Part shown: positions 18,042-25,249 of the stretch, piece by piece
How positions within the stretch are numbered: position 1 is the first letter of the stretch
Layout: each line of letters begins with the position of its first letter
Source: an uncultured Lachnospiraceae bacterium
GTDB taxonomy: Bacteria > Bacillota > Clostridia > Lachnospirales > Lachnospiraceae
NCBI GenBank assembly: GCA_944383325.1
Contig: CALWPC010000028.1
Coordinates: 1-38,412 of the forward strand
DNA: 38,412 nt
Direction of reading: 5' to 3'
Notes under the pieces: generated by a model
What the model was told of the DNA's origin: nothing
Database searches by the model: none
The model's input: the letters and a program-made list of their open reading frames with translations, nothing else
Translations under genes and position numbers: made by a program

Positions 18042-19028
18042 ATGATGAAAAGAACGGTGATATTAATTCCCTGTTACAATGAGAGCAAGACGATTGCGGA
18101 TGTCGTCCGCGACTGGAAGCGCACAATGCCGCATGCGGATATTTATGTATATGATAATAATTCCACGGACGGCACGGCCGAGTTGGCAGCGCAGGCCGGA
18201 GCGATTGTGCGGCATGAGTACCGGCAGGGAAAGGGAAATGTAGTGCGCGCGATGTTTCGCGATATTGAGGCGGATTGTTATATTATGGTGGACGGGGATA
18301 ACACCTATCCGGCGTCCTTTGGTCCGGTTCTGGAGAAGGAAGTGTTAGACGGAAGTGCGGATATGGCGGTCGGAGACCGCCTGTCCTCCACTTATTTTAC
18401 GGAAAACAAACGGCCGTTTCATAATATGGGCAACGTGTTGGTGAGACGTTTGATTAATTTCCTGTTCCATGCGAAAATGAACGATATTATGACGGGCGCG
18501 CGCGCGTTCAGTTGGGAGTTTGTAAAAGCGTATCCGGTCATTTCAAAAGGTTTTGAGATTGAGACGGAAATGACGATTTTTGCATTGGACCGCAATTTCA
18601 AGATTGTGGAACGGCCTATTGAGTATCAGGACCGGCCGGCGGGCAGCGAGTCAAAGCTGAATACGTATTCGGATGGAATCAAAGTCCTCAAAACGATTGT
18701 CAATATGTTTCGGACTTATCGGCCGTTTTCCTTTTTTACCATTGTAGCGGCGGTGTTTTTCCTAATTGGTCTCGGATTTTTTCTTCCCATTTTCTTTGAT
18801 TTTGTGGAAACCGGAGTCGTGGCCAAATTTCCGACTTTAATTTTAGTCAGCAGTATTTTTGTGATCGCAACGCTCAATTTCTTCTGCGGGGTGGTGTTGT
18901 CGGTGCTGCAAAAGCAGTCCAAACAGACGTTTGAAATGCAACTTACGACGATGCATCTGATCAGGCGATGCATGTATACAAAACAGGACAAGCAGCCGGT
19001 CGGCAAGGAGGATGAAGGGGGGATTTGA
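18042..19028 (+). CDS. Family 2 glycosyltransferase with C-terminal membrane anchor
   Basis: The 328-aa protein is a GT-A glycosyltransferase of the DPM1/DPG-synthase type, which usually moves a sugar from a nucleotide donor to polyprenyl phosphate. It shows VILIPCYNESKTI at the N-terminus, YDNNSTDGTAELA, and the metal-binding VDGDNTYP. Two hydrophobic segments near 235-265 and 270-295 anchor it in the membrane. The acceptor is not known. I start at ATG 18042, nine bases after AAGGA (18028-18032); ATG 18045 is equally possible. Its TGA overlaps the ATG of the next regulator by one base, so the two are translationally coupled. Confidence 0.88.
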   Translation: MMKRTVILIPCYNESKTIADVVRDWKRTMPHADIYVYDNNSTDGTAELAAQAGAIVRHEYRQGKGNVVRAMFRDIEADCYIMVDGDNTYPASFGPVLEKEVLDGSADMAVGDRLSSTYFTENKRPFHNMGNVLVRRLINFLFHAKMNDIMTGARAFSWEFVKAYPVISKGFEIETEMTIFALDRNFKIVERPIEYQDRPAGSESKLNTYSDGIKVLKTIVNMFRTYRPFSFFTIVAAVFFLIGLGFFLPIFFDFVETGVVAKFPTLILVSSIFVIATLNFFCGVVLSVLQKQSKQTFEMQLTTMHLIRRCMYTKQDKQPVGKEDEGGI

Positions 19029-19399
19029 TGGAAGTCCATGAATCTGCGGAGAATTACCTGGAAACGATTTTGATGTTGCGGGAGCGCAACGGTATGGTGC
19101 GTTCGGTCGACGTGGCGAATGAACTCGGTTTTTCCAAGCCGAGTGTCAGTGTGGCGATGAAAAAGCTCAGAAACAGCGAGCTTGTCAGGGTCGATGAGGA
19201 TGGTTTTTTGTTTCTCACAAAAGAGGGACAGGAGATTGCAGAGCGCGTATATGAGAAACATAAGCTGTTATCAAACTGGCTGATCAGTTTGGGTGTTGAA
19301 AAGAAGATCGCGACAGAGGACGCCTGCAGAATCGAGCATGTGATCAGCCAGGAGAGCTTTGAGAAAGTGAAGGAGTTTCTGCACAGTCAGGGGTTGTAA
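19028..19399 (+). CDS. Short DtxR/MntR-family metal-dependent regulator
   Basis: The 123-aa protein has the DtxR winged helix (about 1-65: ENYLETILMLRERNGMVRSV then NELGFSKPSVSVAMKKLRNS) and a dimerisation/metal-binding helical part (EKHKLLSNWLISLGVEKKIA then CRIEHVISQESFEKVKEF). It lacks the SH3-like third domain of DtxR, as MntR does, and is shorter than MntR. Likely metal ligands are Glu, His and Cys in the second domain (EDACRIEHVIS). Its start overlaps the stop of the glycosyltransferase by one base. Metal-responsive repression is the family role; no transporter is adjacent. Confidence 0.85.
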   Translation: MEVHESAENYLETILMLRERNGMVRSVDVANELGFSKPSVSVAMKKLRNSELVRVDEDGFLFLTKEGQEIAERVYEKHKLLSNWLISLGVEKKIATEDACRIEHVISQESFEKVKEFLHSQGL

Positions 19400-19494
19400 T
19401 TGTTCGGTTTGGTGAGGACGATAGTGTAAAGAAAGAGTTCGGATAGTTTTTGTATTTGTATAAAGAAGACGGCAGAGCCGATAATCGCAATTAC

Positions 19495-19645
19495 TGAACT
19501 GCTCCCTGTCAAGTAGACAGTGGAAAATAATAAAAATTTAGCTGCCAATCACATTCTTGTGATTGGCAGTATTTTTTATGCTGTGCTTGCTCAATATTTT
19601 CTATATTCTATTGGCGTCATACATATTTGTAGGTTAGTAAATTAC
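19495..19645 (-). mobile_element. 3'-end remnant of an IS3-family (IS150-type) insertion sequence
   Basis: TGAACTGCTCCCTGTCAAGT, starting at 19495, has the TG-ACTG-CCC pattern expected of an IS3-family terminal repeat. Reading inward on the minus strand there is a strong hairpin and then a transposase C-terminus: about 19583-19630 encodes NLQICMTPIEYRKY-stop, and TPIEYR/TPVEYR is the typical end of IS3-family OrfB. Upstream of that the frame meets a stop, so only the last few residues survive. The other end is not visible. It marks the point where the GC-richer core gives way to AT-rich accessory genes. Confidence 0.65.
19542..19577. terminator. Rho-independent terminator inside the IS remnant
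   Basis: CTGCCAATCAC (19542-19552) and GTGATTGGCAG (19559-19569) form a perfect 11-bp stem with a six-base loop, followed by TATTTTTT. An A-rich stretch on the other side makes it work in both directions. It can end transcription from the glycosyltransferase-regulator pair as well as from the old transposase. Confidence 0.88.
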
Positions 19646-19726
19646 TGGCTTTGGTTTGAAAAAGTGGTATCTATTTTGGCTAAAGGGTTACGTTCAAAAA
19701 TAATTAGATAAATATAAAAATAGATA

Positions 19727-19756
19727 TTGACAGAAAAAGAGGGAGGATGATAAAAT
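19727..19756 (+). promoter_or_regulatory. Promoter of the unknown gene-ArsR pair
   Basis: A perfect TTGACA (19727-19732) is followed after 18 bases by TAAAAT (19751-19756), a 5/6 match. The start codon of the first gene is 43 bases further on. Confidence 0.65.
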
Positions 19757-19798
19757 TAATTTGATAAGAATGAAATTAGTTTTTGGGAGGAGATTATA

Positions 19799-20167
19799 TT
19801 GGAATTAGTAGATAAATTTCAAATTTTTCTTGATTCTTCAAGAAAAAAGCTTGAGGAAGAGATTATACATCTTAAGGCAGATCATCGAGCGGATGAAGCT
19901 GATTTTATAAAAATAAAATTCAATATTTATGGAATTGCAAACTCGTTTTATGGAAATGCAAAAAGAGTTTCTCCTCAGCATATTCAAGATGAGTATTTCA
20001 AGTGTTTTGAACGGTCACAGTTACAAAAGAAATGGGAGGATGTTTATAGGACAGCGAAGGAATTTGGCGATGTAGATCGAATGCGGATTGAAGAACTTAA
20101 ACTTGAAACTCTTCAGGAGATTAATTCAAAATTTGTGCAAATAATGCAGGATGGAGAAGGGCAATGA
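19799..20167 (+). CDS. Unknown protein coupled to an ArsR-DUF2087 regulator
   Basis: I do not recognise this 122-aa protein. It is charged and mostly helical by eye, with no signal peptide or membrane segment. The N-terminal helix FQIFLDSSRKKLEEEIIHLK is followed by HRADEADFIKIKFNIYGIAN and a C-terminal amphipathic part that could coil (RIEELKLETLQEINSKFVQI). It starts at a TTG (19799) six bases after GGGAGGAG. Its last codons overlap the ATG of the regulator by four bases (ATGA), so the two proteins are probably made together and may act together. AT-rich composition and the IS remnant upstream suggest it was acquired. Confidence 0.75.
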   Translation: MELVDKFQIFLDSSRKKLEEEIIHLKADHRADEADFIKIKFNIYGIANSFYGNAKRVSPQHIQDEYFKCFERSQLQKKWEDVYRTAKEFGDVDRMRIEELKLETLQEINSKFVQIMQDGEGQ

Positions 20168-20715
20168 AAGAAATAGAAGTGATTCAATTATTCAAGTGCT
20201 TAGCAGATAAATCTAGACTGCAAATATTGCAATCTCTTATGCAGGAAGATATGTATGTGGAGCTGTTGGCAGAAAGGTTGGGCTTAACGCCCGCGACGAT
20301 TTCTTTTCATTTGAAAAAGTTAGAAGCTGTTGGGGCCGTCACATCGTATCGAGAGCAGTATTATACAATGTATTCTATTTGTAGAGAGACTTTCCAAATG
20401 AATCTGATTGACGTTATTGGTGCAACGTCGGATCAAGAAACGGATATTGTGGAAAGAGAGTTGGCATATAGAAAAAAAGTACTTACAACATTTTTTTCAT
20501 ATGGTAAATTGATAAAAATTCCCACGCAACGAAAAAAACAACTGATATGTCTTGAAGAAATTGCAAAAGCATTTGAATTTGAAAAAAAATATGAAGAGAA
20601 GGAAGTTAATGAAATAATAAAAAAGTACTTTGATGATTATTGTACAATAAGAAGAAATATGATAGCAGAAAAGTTGTTAAGCCGAGAAGGACATGTTTAT
20701 TCAAGAATAAGATAA
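20164..20715 (+). CDS. ArsR-family regulator with C-terminal DUF2087
   Basis: The 183-aa protein has an ArsR-type winged helix (about 1-75) with LFKCLADKSRLQILQSL and the recognition segment ERLGLTPATISFHLKKLEAV. The C-terminal 80 residues match DUF2087, a small domain found on ArsR-like proteins (GKLIKIPTQRKKQLICLEEI, then FEFEKKYEEKEVNEIIKKY and LLSREGHVYSRI). The cysteine pair expected for metal sensing at the ArsR helix is absent, so a metal ligand is doubtful. It overlaps the upstream gene by four bases and probably represses the shared promoter. Confidence 0.85.
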   Translation: MKEIEVIQLFKCLADKSRLQILQSLMQEDMYVELLAERLGLTPATISFHLKKLEAVGAVTSYREQYYTMYSICRETFQMNLIDVIGATSDQETDIVERELAYRKKVLTTFFSYGKLIKIPTQRKKQLICLEEIAKAFEFEKKYEEKEVNEIIKKYFDDYCTIRRNMIAEKLLSREGHVYSRIR

Positions 20716-20976
20716 GCAAGGTATATATTAAAAGTGAAAGTCCAGAGGTAAATTGTCCAGAGGAAATGATTAAAAATTGATAGATTTTTGCAGGTTTTTT
20801 CTGAAATGGGACACAGAAGTCAATTATATTATGGGTATAATCAAATCGATTGATTTTGTCCTTTGCTTATTCAGTTATTAAAGAGCTCAGTAGTTATAAA
20901 CTTCTTATAAGCTAGGATCATAATGATTTTATGGATTCCTTTAGAGCGTATAAAAATGATATTAGGGGGGTAAGGA

Positions 20977-21741
20977 TTGCTGAAAATAACGAAAAACAGT
21001 AAGGCGGATGGTATTCGGATATTAAGCAGAAATGCGGTGAAGTATCTTCATGAGCTAGAACTTTTGCAGGGAGAAAATGTGGAAATTTTAAGTTATGGGA
21101 AAAATTTTTGCTGTATATCGACAGATAATCCCGCTCAAATATACTTTATGTTTGTGTTCGATAAAGAATTTGATTGTACTTTCTTTGATCAGGTCATGAA
21201 AAATTATGACGATGCTCATTCTCTCTTGGTTTCGGTACAATGTAAAGATGAATGTATTTCTTATATGTGTAGTAGAGGCTTTCGTTTTACATCAAAATAT
21301 AAAAATTATATTTATGATAAGGAAAGTCAAGGGAAGTGTAATGAAAAAGTGATACGCTTGACTAAGGATCACAAGAGTGATGTTGATAAGGTATCATTTC
21401 CAAAGACGAGTGGTCGGCCACCATTCAGCATGTTGTTTGATGTTTTGGTTATCGGTAAGGAAGGGGGGATTTTGGCATATGTCGAAAATGATATTTTATT
21501 AGGTTATCTTTCATATGTCAATTCGGTAGACAATGTGCTAGACGTTGACTATATTTACGTGGATGAACCGTATCGGAGAAAGAAAATCGGGAGAACACTT
21601 GCAAGTAGCTACGCTTCTTGGGCTGTTTCTCAAGGAATGATTCCATATTGGGGTACGGCTATCAGCCGTGAATCAGAAAAGACTGCAGAATCCGCAGGTT
21701 TTATCTGCTGTTGTGAACACTTTCATTTTGAAAAGCAATAG
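20977..21741 (+). CDS. GNAT-family N-acetyltransferase
   Basis: The 254-aa protein has a C-terminal GNAT domain (about 120-250). The acetyl-CoA site is VDEPYRRKKIGRTLASSYAS, preceded by the strand VLDVDYIYV and followed by GTAISRESEKTAESAGF, a typical motif B with a conserved Ser/Asn-x-x-x position. The N-terminal 120 residues look like a degenerate second GNAT unit (MFVFDKEFDCTFF, then SLLVSVQCKDECISYMCSRG). The substrate is unknown. The start is TTG 20977, six bases after GGGGGG. The preceding 261-base spacer (20716-20976) has no gene. Confidence 0.82.
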   Translation: MLKITKNSKADGIRILSRNAVKYLHELELLQGENVEILSYGKNFCCISTDNPAQIYFMFVFDKEFDCTFFDQVMKNYDDAHSLLVSVQCKDECISYMCSRGFRFTSKYKNYIYDKESQGKCNEKVIRLTKDHKSDVDKVSFPKTSGRPPFSMLFDVLVIGKEGGILAYVENDILLGYLSYVNSVDNVLDVDYIYVDEPYRRKKIGRTLASSYASWAVSQGMIPYWGTAISRESEKTAESAGFICCCEHFHFEKQ

Positions 21742-22041
21742 GCATAATAGTGGCATAGTGTGTAGTAAACGAATACATGGAGATTCCATATTCTTCAACG
21801 CAATACAATATTTCATTGTATAAATGGGGATGTTGTCATATAGGGTTATGGGTATGCCTGCGCGTGTATTGTAATGATTGGATTGTCGAGCAACAAAGGC
21901 AATTAATACTGTTCCCTAGGGTGCAGCAAACTAGAAATCGGCAACCGGACTCCTGCCTTCCCGATAATCGAATGACGAAAGGAAAGGCAGGAACTCAACA
22001 GTTATCGTTCTGGCCAATAGTTATACGGCGGTCTATTTCTG
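21742..22041. other. Non-coding spacer between convergent genes
   Basis: Frames across this stretch are short and lack ribosome sites. The only structure I see is an imperfect hairpin: TCCTGCCTTCC (21951-21961) can pair with GGAAAGGCAGGA (21981-21992) apart from one bulged A. No T-run follows on either strand, so a terminator is not clear. It may be a mobile-element end or a decayed repeat. Confidence 0.35.
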
Positions 22042-22665
22042 TTATATGTCGCGCTTTTGATAAAATTTTACAGACAGCAGCCATGACAGCGGAAAGACAA
22101 TGACAGACAAAACAAAGAGTACCGTATCAATATTAGAAACCGGTATCAGCGCGGCGCTCCACTGATCAATTTTGCCGACAACGCCGAGAATTGCGCATAA
22201 CAGGGCAATAATGATGTAATAGGCAATTCTGCCTTTGGTCACACCAAATTTATATATAAACGGCAAAAGGACGGCGGCAGGAATGGTGGAACAAGAAACC
22301 AGTGTTGTAATTAGATTGATCATTGTAGAAATGTCAAAAGTTTGCCGATATATGGACATCAAAAGCTGCACAAACGTACAGACGAATACCGTTGACAGCC
22401 CAATCAGCAAGCTGATGATATATTTGGTGGAAACGAGCTGCGCTTTGCTGTACGGCAGCGTCTGCACATAGACGTTCCATTTTTCCTGTTCCTCATAAGA
22501 AAGCAAAGACATCGAAATCAAAGAAGAGAAGACGCAAGGGTAGAAAAGATAAAAGGACATACCCTCTGAAAAACAGGAAACTATGAGAAATATAATGTCA
22601 AAGATTAAAAATGCACGAAAATAATTTTTGATGCAATACCAATCTTTCAGCAGTAATCCTTTCAT
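22042..22665 (-). CDS. ABC-2-type transporter permease
   Basis: The roughly 207-aa protein is almost entirely membrane helices, about six by eye, beginning with LLLKDWYCIKNYFRAFLIFD, which resembles the N-terminus of ABC-2 permeases in small GntR-regulated operons. It pairs with the ATPase encoded just upstream. I start at ATG 22665, which overlaps the ATPase stop in an ATGA; AAGGAGG lies 10 bases before it. A GTG at 22674 is in frame but only one base from that site. The substrate is unknown; relatives export peptides or respond to cell-envelope antibiotics. Confidence 0.85.
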   Translation of the reverse strand: MKGLLLKDWYCIKNYFRAFLIFDIIFLIVSCFSEGMSFYLFYPCVFSSLISMSLLSYEEQEKWNVYVQTLPYSKAQLVSTKYIISLLIGLSTVFVCTFVQLLMSIYRQTFDISTMINLITTLVSCSTIPAAVLLPFIYKFGVTKGRIAYYIIIALLCAILGVVGKIDQWSAALIPVSNIDTVLFVLSVIVFPLSWLLSVKFYQKRDI

Positions 22666-23510
22666 TTCACGCACGCCTCCTTTGCCATAAAAACAAATAA
22701 TTGTTCAATGTCAATCGGACTAATGTTTATATTCGGTGGAACTTCATTACGTTTTATCACCGCTTCAATACCATAGGCATTTTGTTTGGTTCCGTAAATG
22801 GCCGAAGGTGACAACGCCGCTAATTGTTCAGCGGTACAGCGGATAATACCGTACTGCTCTTTCAGTGCATCTTTTTCCTCGCATAAGAGCAGGTTTCCTT
22901 TGTGCAGGAAGGCGATGTAGTCGCATATTTTTTCAAGGTCGCTTACAATGTGTGAGGAAATCAAAATAGAGTGCGTTTCATCTCGTGTAAACTCACTGAA
23001 AATATCGAGTATTTCATCGCGAATGACCGGGTCAAGACCGGACGTCGCTTCGTCGAGAATAAGAAGCTTTGGATTATGGCTTAATGCGACAGCAATTCCC
23101 AACTTCATTTTCATGCCGCGGGAAAATTCTTTGAATTTCTTTGTTTCGGGAAGTGAAAATGCGTTCAGGTAGCGTGCATATATCTTGTCATTCCAATTTT
23201 TAAAAGAATATTTCATAATATTTCCTACCTGAACAGGAGTCAGGCATTCGGAAATCCCGACATCGTCGAGAACAACCCCAATCTCTTCCTTTGTCAGCCG
23301 CATGTTCTCCTGGTTATCTTTGCCGAGAAGAAAAATGGTTCCGCGGTCTCTTTTCACCATGTCAAGGATGAGTTTGATGGTGGTACTTTTGCCTGCGCCG
23401 TTTTCCCCGACTAAACTCATAATGCAGCCCTGCGGCAGGGATAAGGTCAAATCGTTTAAGGAGAAATCTTTATATGACTTTGTCAAATTTTTAATTTCAA
23501 TCGCATTCAT
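22662..23510 (-). CDS. ABC transporter ATP-binding protein
   Basis: The 282-aa ATPase has Walker A GENGAGKST, a weak signature segment EFSRGMKMKLGIAVAL, and Walker B LLILDEATSGLDP with ISSH as switch. The variant signature FSRGMKMKL and the length are typical of YtrB/YxlF-type ATPases next to GntR regulators. The last 70 residues form a C-terminal domain seen in that group. The ATG at 23510 lies six bases after GGAGGG; another ATG at 23516 overlaps the GntR stop. It is the second gene of a GntR-ATPase-permease operon. Confidence 0.93.
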   Translation of the reverse strand: MNAIEIKNLTKSYKDFSLNDLTLSLPQGCIMSLVGENGAGKSTTIKLILDMVKRDRGTIFLLGKDNQENMRLTKEEIGVVLDDVGISECLTPVQVGNIMKYSFKNWNDKIYARYLNAFSLPETKKFKEFSRGMKMKLGIAVALSHNPKLLILDEATSGLDPVIRDEILDIFSEFTRDETHSILISSHIVSDLEKICDYIAFLHKGNLLLCEEKDALKEQYGIIRCTAEQLAALSPSAIYGTKQNAYGIEAVIKRNEVPPNINISPIDIEQLFVFMAKEACVK

Positions 23511-23512
23511 GT

Positions 23513-23884
23513 TCATCCCTCCGTGATACAATTTATCATTTCAATAATATCGGATTTTTCGAGATTACAGGTAGCGGCGAGCTGCATCATTTTTTCAATA
23601 TATTCTTCTATCTTTTTTAAATTTTCTTCTCGGATCAATTCGGTATTTTTTGCCGCGACAAAGCAACCTTTTGCCGTGACGGTATAAATAAATCCTTCTT
23701 TTTCTAGTTCATCATACGCCCGTTTGGTTGTGATGACGCTTATTCGCAGATCCTTGGCTAAATTTCTGATTGAGGGAAGCGCGTCATCTTCTTTTAATTC
23801 TCCGCTGATGATCTGCGCTTTTATTTGCAGATAAATTTGCTCGTAAATGGGCGAGCCGCTTTTGTTGTCTATGAACAAATTCAA
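23513..23884 (-). CDS. GntR-family regulator (YtrA type)
   Basis: The 123-aa repressor has the GntR winged helix (about 1-75), with PIYEQIYLQIKAQIISGELK, LPSIRNLAKDLRISVITTKR and the wing GFIYTVTAKGCFV. The short helical tail (LIREENLKKIEEYIEKMMQL) is the YtrA-type dimerisation part. It starts at TTG 23884, after AAAGGAG. Members of this group sit first in operons with ABC transporters and repress them until a cell-wall-active compound or another signal appears. A palindrome overlapping its own promoter fits autoregulation. Confidence 0.92.
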   Translation of the reverse strand: MNLFIDNKSGSPIYEQIYLQIKAQIISGELKEDDALPSIRNLAKDLRISVITTKRAYDELEKEGFIYTVTAKGCFVAAKNTELIREENLKKIEEYIEKMMQLAATCNLEKSDIIEMINCITEG

Positions 23885-23906
23885 AGTGTTGATCTCCTTT
23901 TGTTAT

Positions 23907-23929
23907 CTGTGTATGAACAGTATATACAG
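23907..23929. promoter_or_regulatory. Candidate GntR operator
   Basis: The 23-bp imperfect palindrome CTGTGTAT...ATATACAG (outer arms CTGT and ACAG, inner TAT/ATA) covers the -10 of the operon promoter, where a YtrA-type repressor would be expected to bind. Confidence 0.5.
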
Positions 23930-23947
23930 ATGTAACATGTTTGTCAA
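23919..23947 (-). promoter_or_regulatory. Promoter of the GntR-ABC operon
   Basis: On the minus strand TTGACA (23942-23947) is followed after exactly 17 bases by TATACT (23919-23924), a near-consensus promoter. Confidence 0.8.
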
Positions 23948-23994
23948 TAGAAATTTTTGTTCGGAACCGCTGTTAATGGTATGTTGTTTTGGCT

Positions 23995-24483
23995 TTACAG
24001 CTGTTCGATATATTTGTCGATCTCTTGTCTTGTCTTAAAAACAATAATCTTTTTATTGGCGTTGTATTTTTTTAGCAATTCATAGATCTGCGGCAGCTGA
24101 TCGCTGCGAAAGTCGCAGATCCACTGTTTGAATTCGCGGTCAAATTCATATTCCACCCAGGGCAGATCTTCCCGCTTCTGTCCAATGCGAGATTCTGCTC
24201 CTGCAAGACAAGTTTCCAATGGGATGTCCAAAAGAAATACCGTATCGCACTGTTTTAGGCGTAATTCCATTGTGCGCAGATAATTTCCGTCAATAATCCA
24301 TTGCGGCTGACAAAGTAATGTTGTTAGTTGTCTGTCAAATTCTGCTGCGGTGACGGTTGTCCGGTCTGGCTTGTGCCAGATCATATCCAAATAGTAGAGC
24401 GGCAGATTGGTCTTGTCTCTCAATGCCCGGGCGAAGGTGCTTTTCCCGCTTCCCGGACAACCAATAATTAATACCTTGTTCAT
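23995..24483 (-). CDS. P-loop nucleotide kinase-like protein (FlaR/topology-modulation type)
   Basis: The 162-aa protein is an adenylate-kinase-like P-loop NTPase. It has VLIIGCPGSGKSTFAR at the N-terminus, the segment LPLYYLDMIWHKPDR, WIIDGNYLRTMELRL (the NMP-binding-like region) and LLDIPLETCLAGAESR. This arrangement is that of proteins annotated as DNA topology modulation protein FlaR or AAA ATPase, whose real substrate is unknown. I start at ATG 24483, eight bases after GAGGAG. The gene lies upstream of the GntR operon on the same strand, with its own start region. Confidence 0.82.
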   Translation of the reverse strand: MNKVLIIGCPGSGKSTFARALRDKTNLPLYYLDMIWHKPDRTTVTAAEFDRQLTTLLCQPQWIIDGNYLRTMELRLKQCDTVFLLDIPLETCLAGAESRIGQKREDLPWVEYEFDREFKQWICDFRSDQLPQIYELLKKYNANKKIIVFKTRQEIDKYIEQL

Positions 24484-24701
24484 TTTTGTAGCTCCTCTGT
24501 TTATCATCTTTTTTGTTGCGTGTAGGTTGTATTATATCATTGGAAAATAAAAACTTCTATTTATTTTGAATTTGTGGTTCGGTGCTGCAGATGGAACCTG
24601 GCTAAATTCAAAATATTGACATTGTGGTGGAAAGACAGAGTGAAATAAACTATACTAAAAATAATAATGTTGTTTTTATGCTAGATAAGGAGTTAAATGT
24701 T

Positions 24702-25163
24702 ATGATCGAAAAAACATTTGGGTATCAAAAACCAGGCGTAGTATATAAAGAACGTGTTGGAGCATATGGCGTTGGCTTTGACAAAGATGGTAATATACCT
24801 GTTGCCATGACGCATCTCTACAACGGAGAAAAAGGATATTTTCTTCTGGGTGGCGGGATAGAGGGCAACGAAACACATTCCGAATGTATTAAAAGAGAAT
24901 GTTTAGAGGAAGCCGGGCTTAGTGTAATTCCGAAAGAATTTATCTGCAAAGGGGATTACTATCATTTTATCGAGCAGACCAGAACGGATTTTCATGGGAT
25001 CGGTTATTTTTATTATATGGAATTGAATGAGGTTGTGGCTTCCGCGACGGAACCTGACCATTTTCTCGTTTGGCTTACCATTGATGAAATAAGGGATAAA
25101 TTATTTTTACCTCATCAAATTTGGGCAGTTGAAGAAATATACAAAATATTCAAGAGCATTTAA
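24702..25163 (+). CDS. Nudix hydrolase
   Basis: The 153-aa protein carries a full Nudix box, GGGIEGNETHSECIKRECLE followed by EAGL, matching GX5EX7REUXEEXGU, which binds Mg2+ and hydrolyses nucleoside diphosphates linked to another group. I start at ATG 24702, nine bases after AAGGAG; a GTG at 24624 in the same frame would give 26 unneeded residues and has no ribosome site. The exact substrate is unknown. It is a single gene between the kinase-like gene and the lipoprotein gene. Confidence 0.88.
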   Translation: MIEKTFGYQKPGVVYKERVGAYGVGFDKDGNIPVAMTHLYNGEKGYFLLGGGIEGNETHSECIKRECLEEAGLSVIPKEFICKGDYYHFIEQTRTDFHGIGYFYYMELNEVVASATEPDHFLVWLTIDEIRDKLFLPHQIWAVEEIYKIFKSI

Positions 25164-25249
25164 AAGTATTTCAGAATGATAAAAAGTGTTTGATGTCTTT
25201 AATATAAAGCTTTTCTTGTCATTCATTTCATCTAAAGGGAGGGATGTAA

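Noticed and set aside
19520-19711. 63-aa plus-strand frame near 19.5 kb
   Set aside because: It runs through the terminator hairpin and the antisense of the transposase tail, without a ribosome site; it is the opposite strand of an IS remnant.
21951-21992. Terminator between convergent GNAT and permease genes
   Set aside because: The hairpin has a bulge and a long loop and no T-run follows on either strand.
21777-22103. 108-aa plus-strand frame
   Set aside because: No ribosome site, composition unlike a protein, and it overlaps the end of the ABC permease on the other strand.
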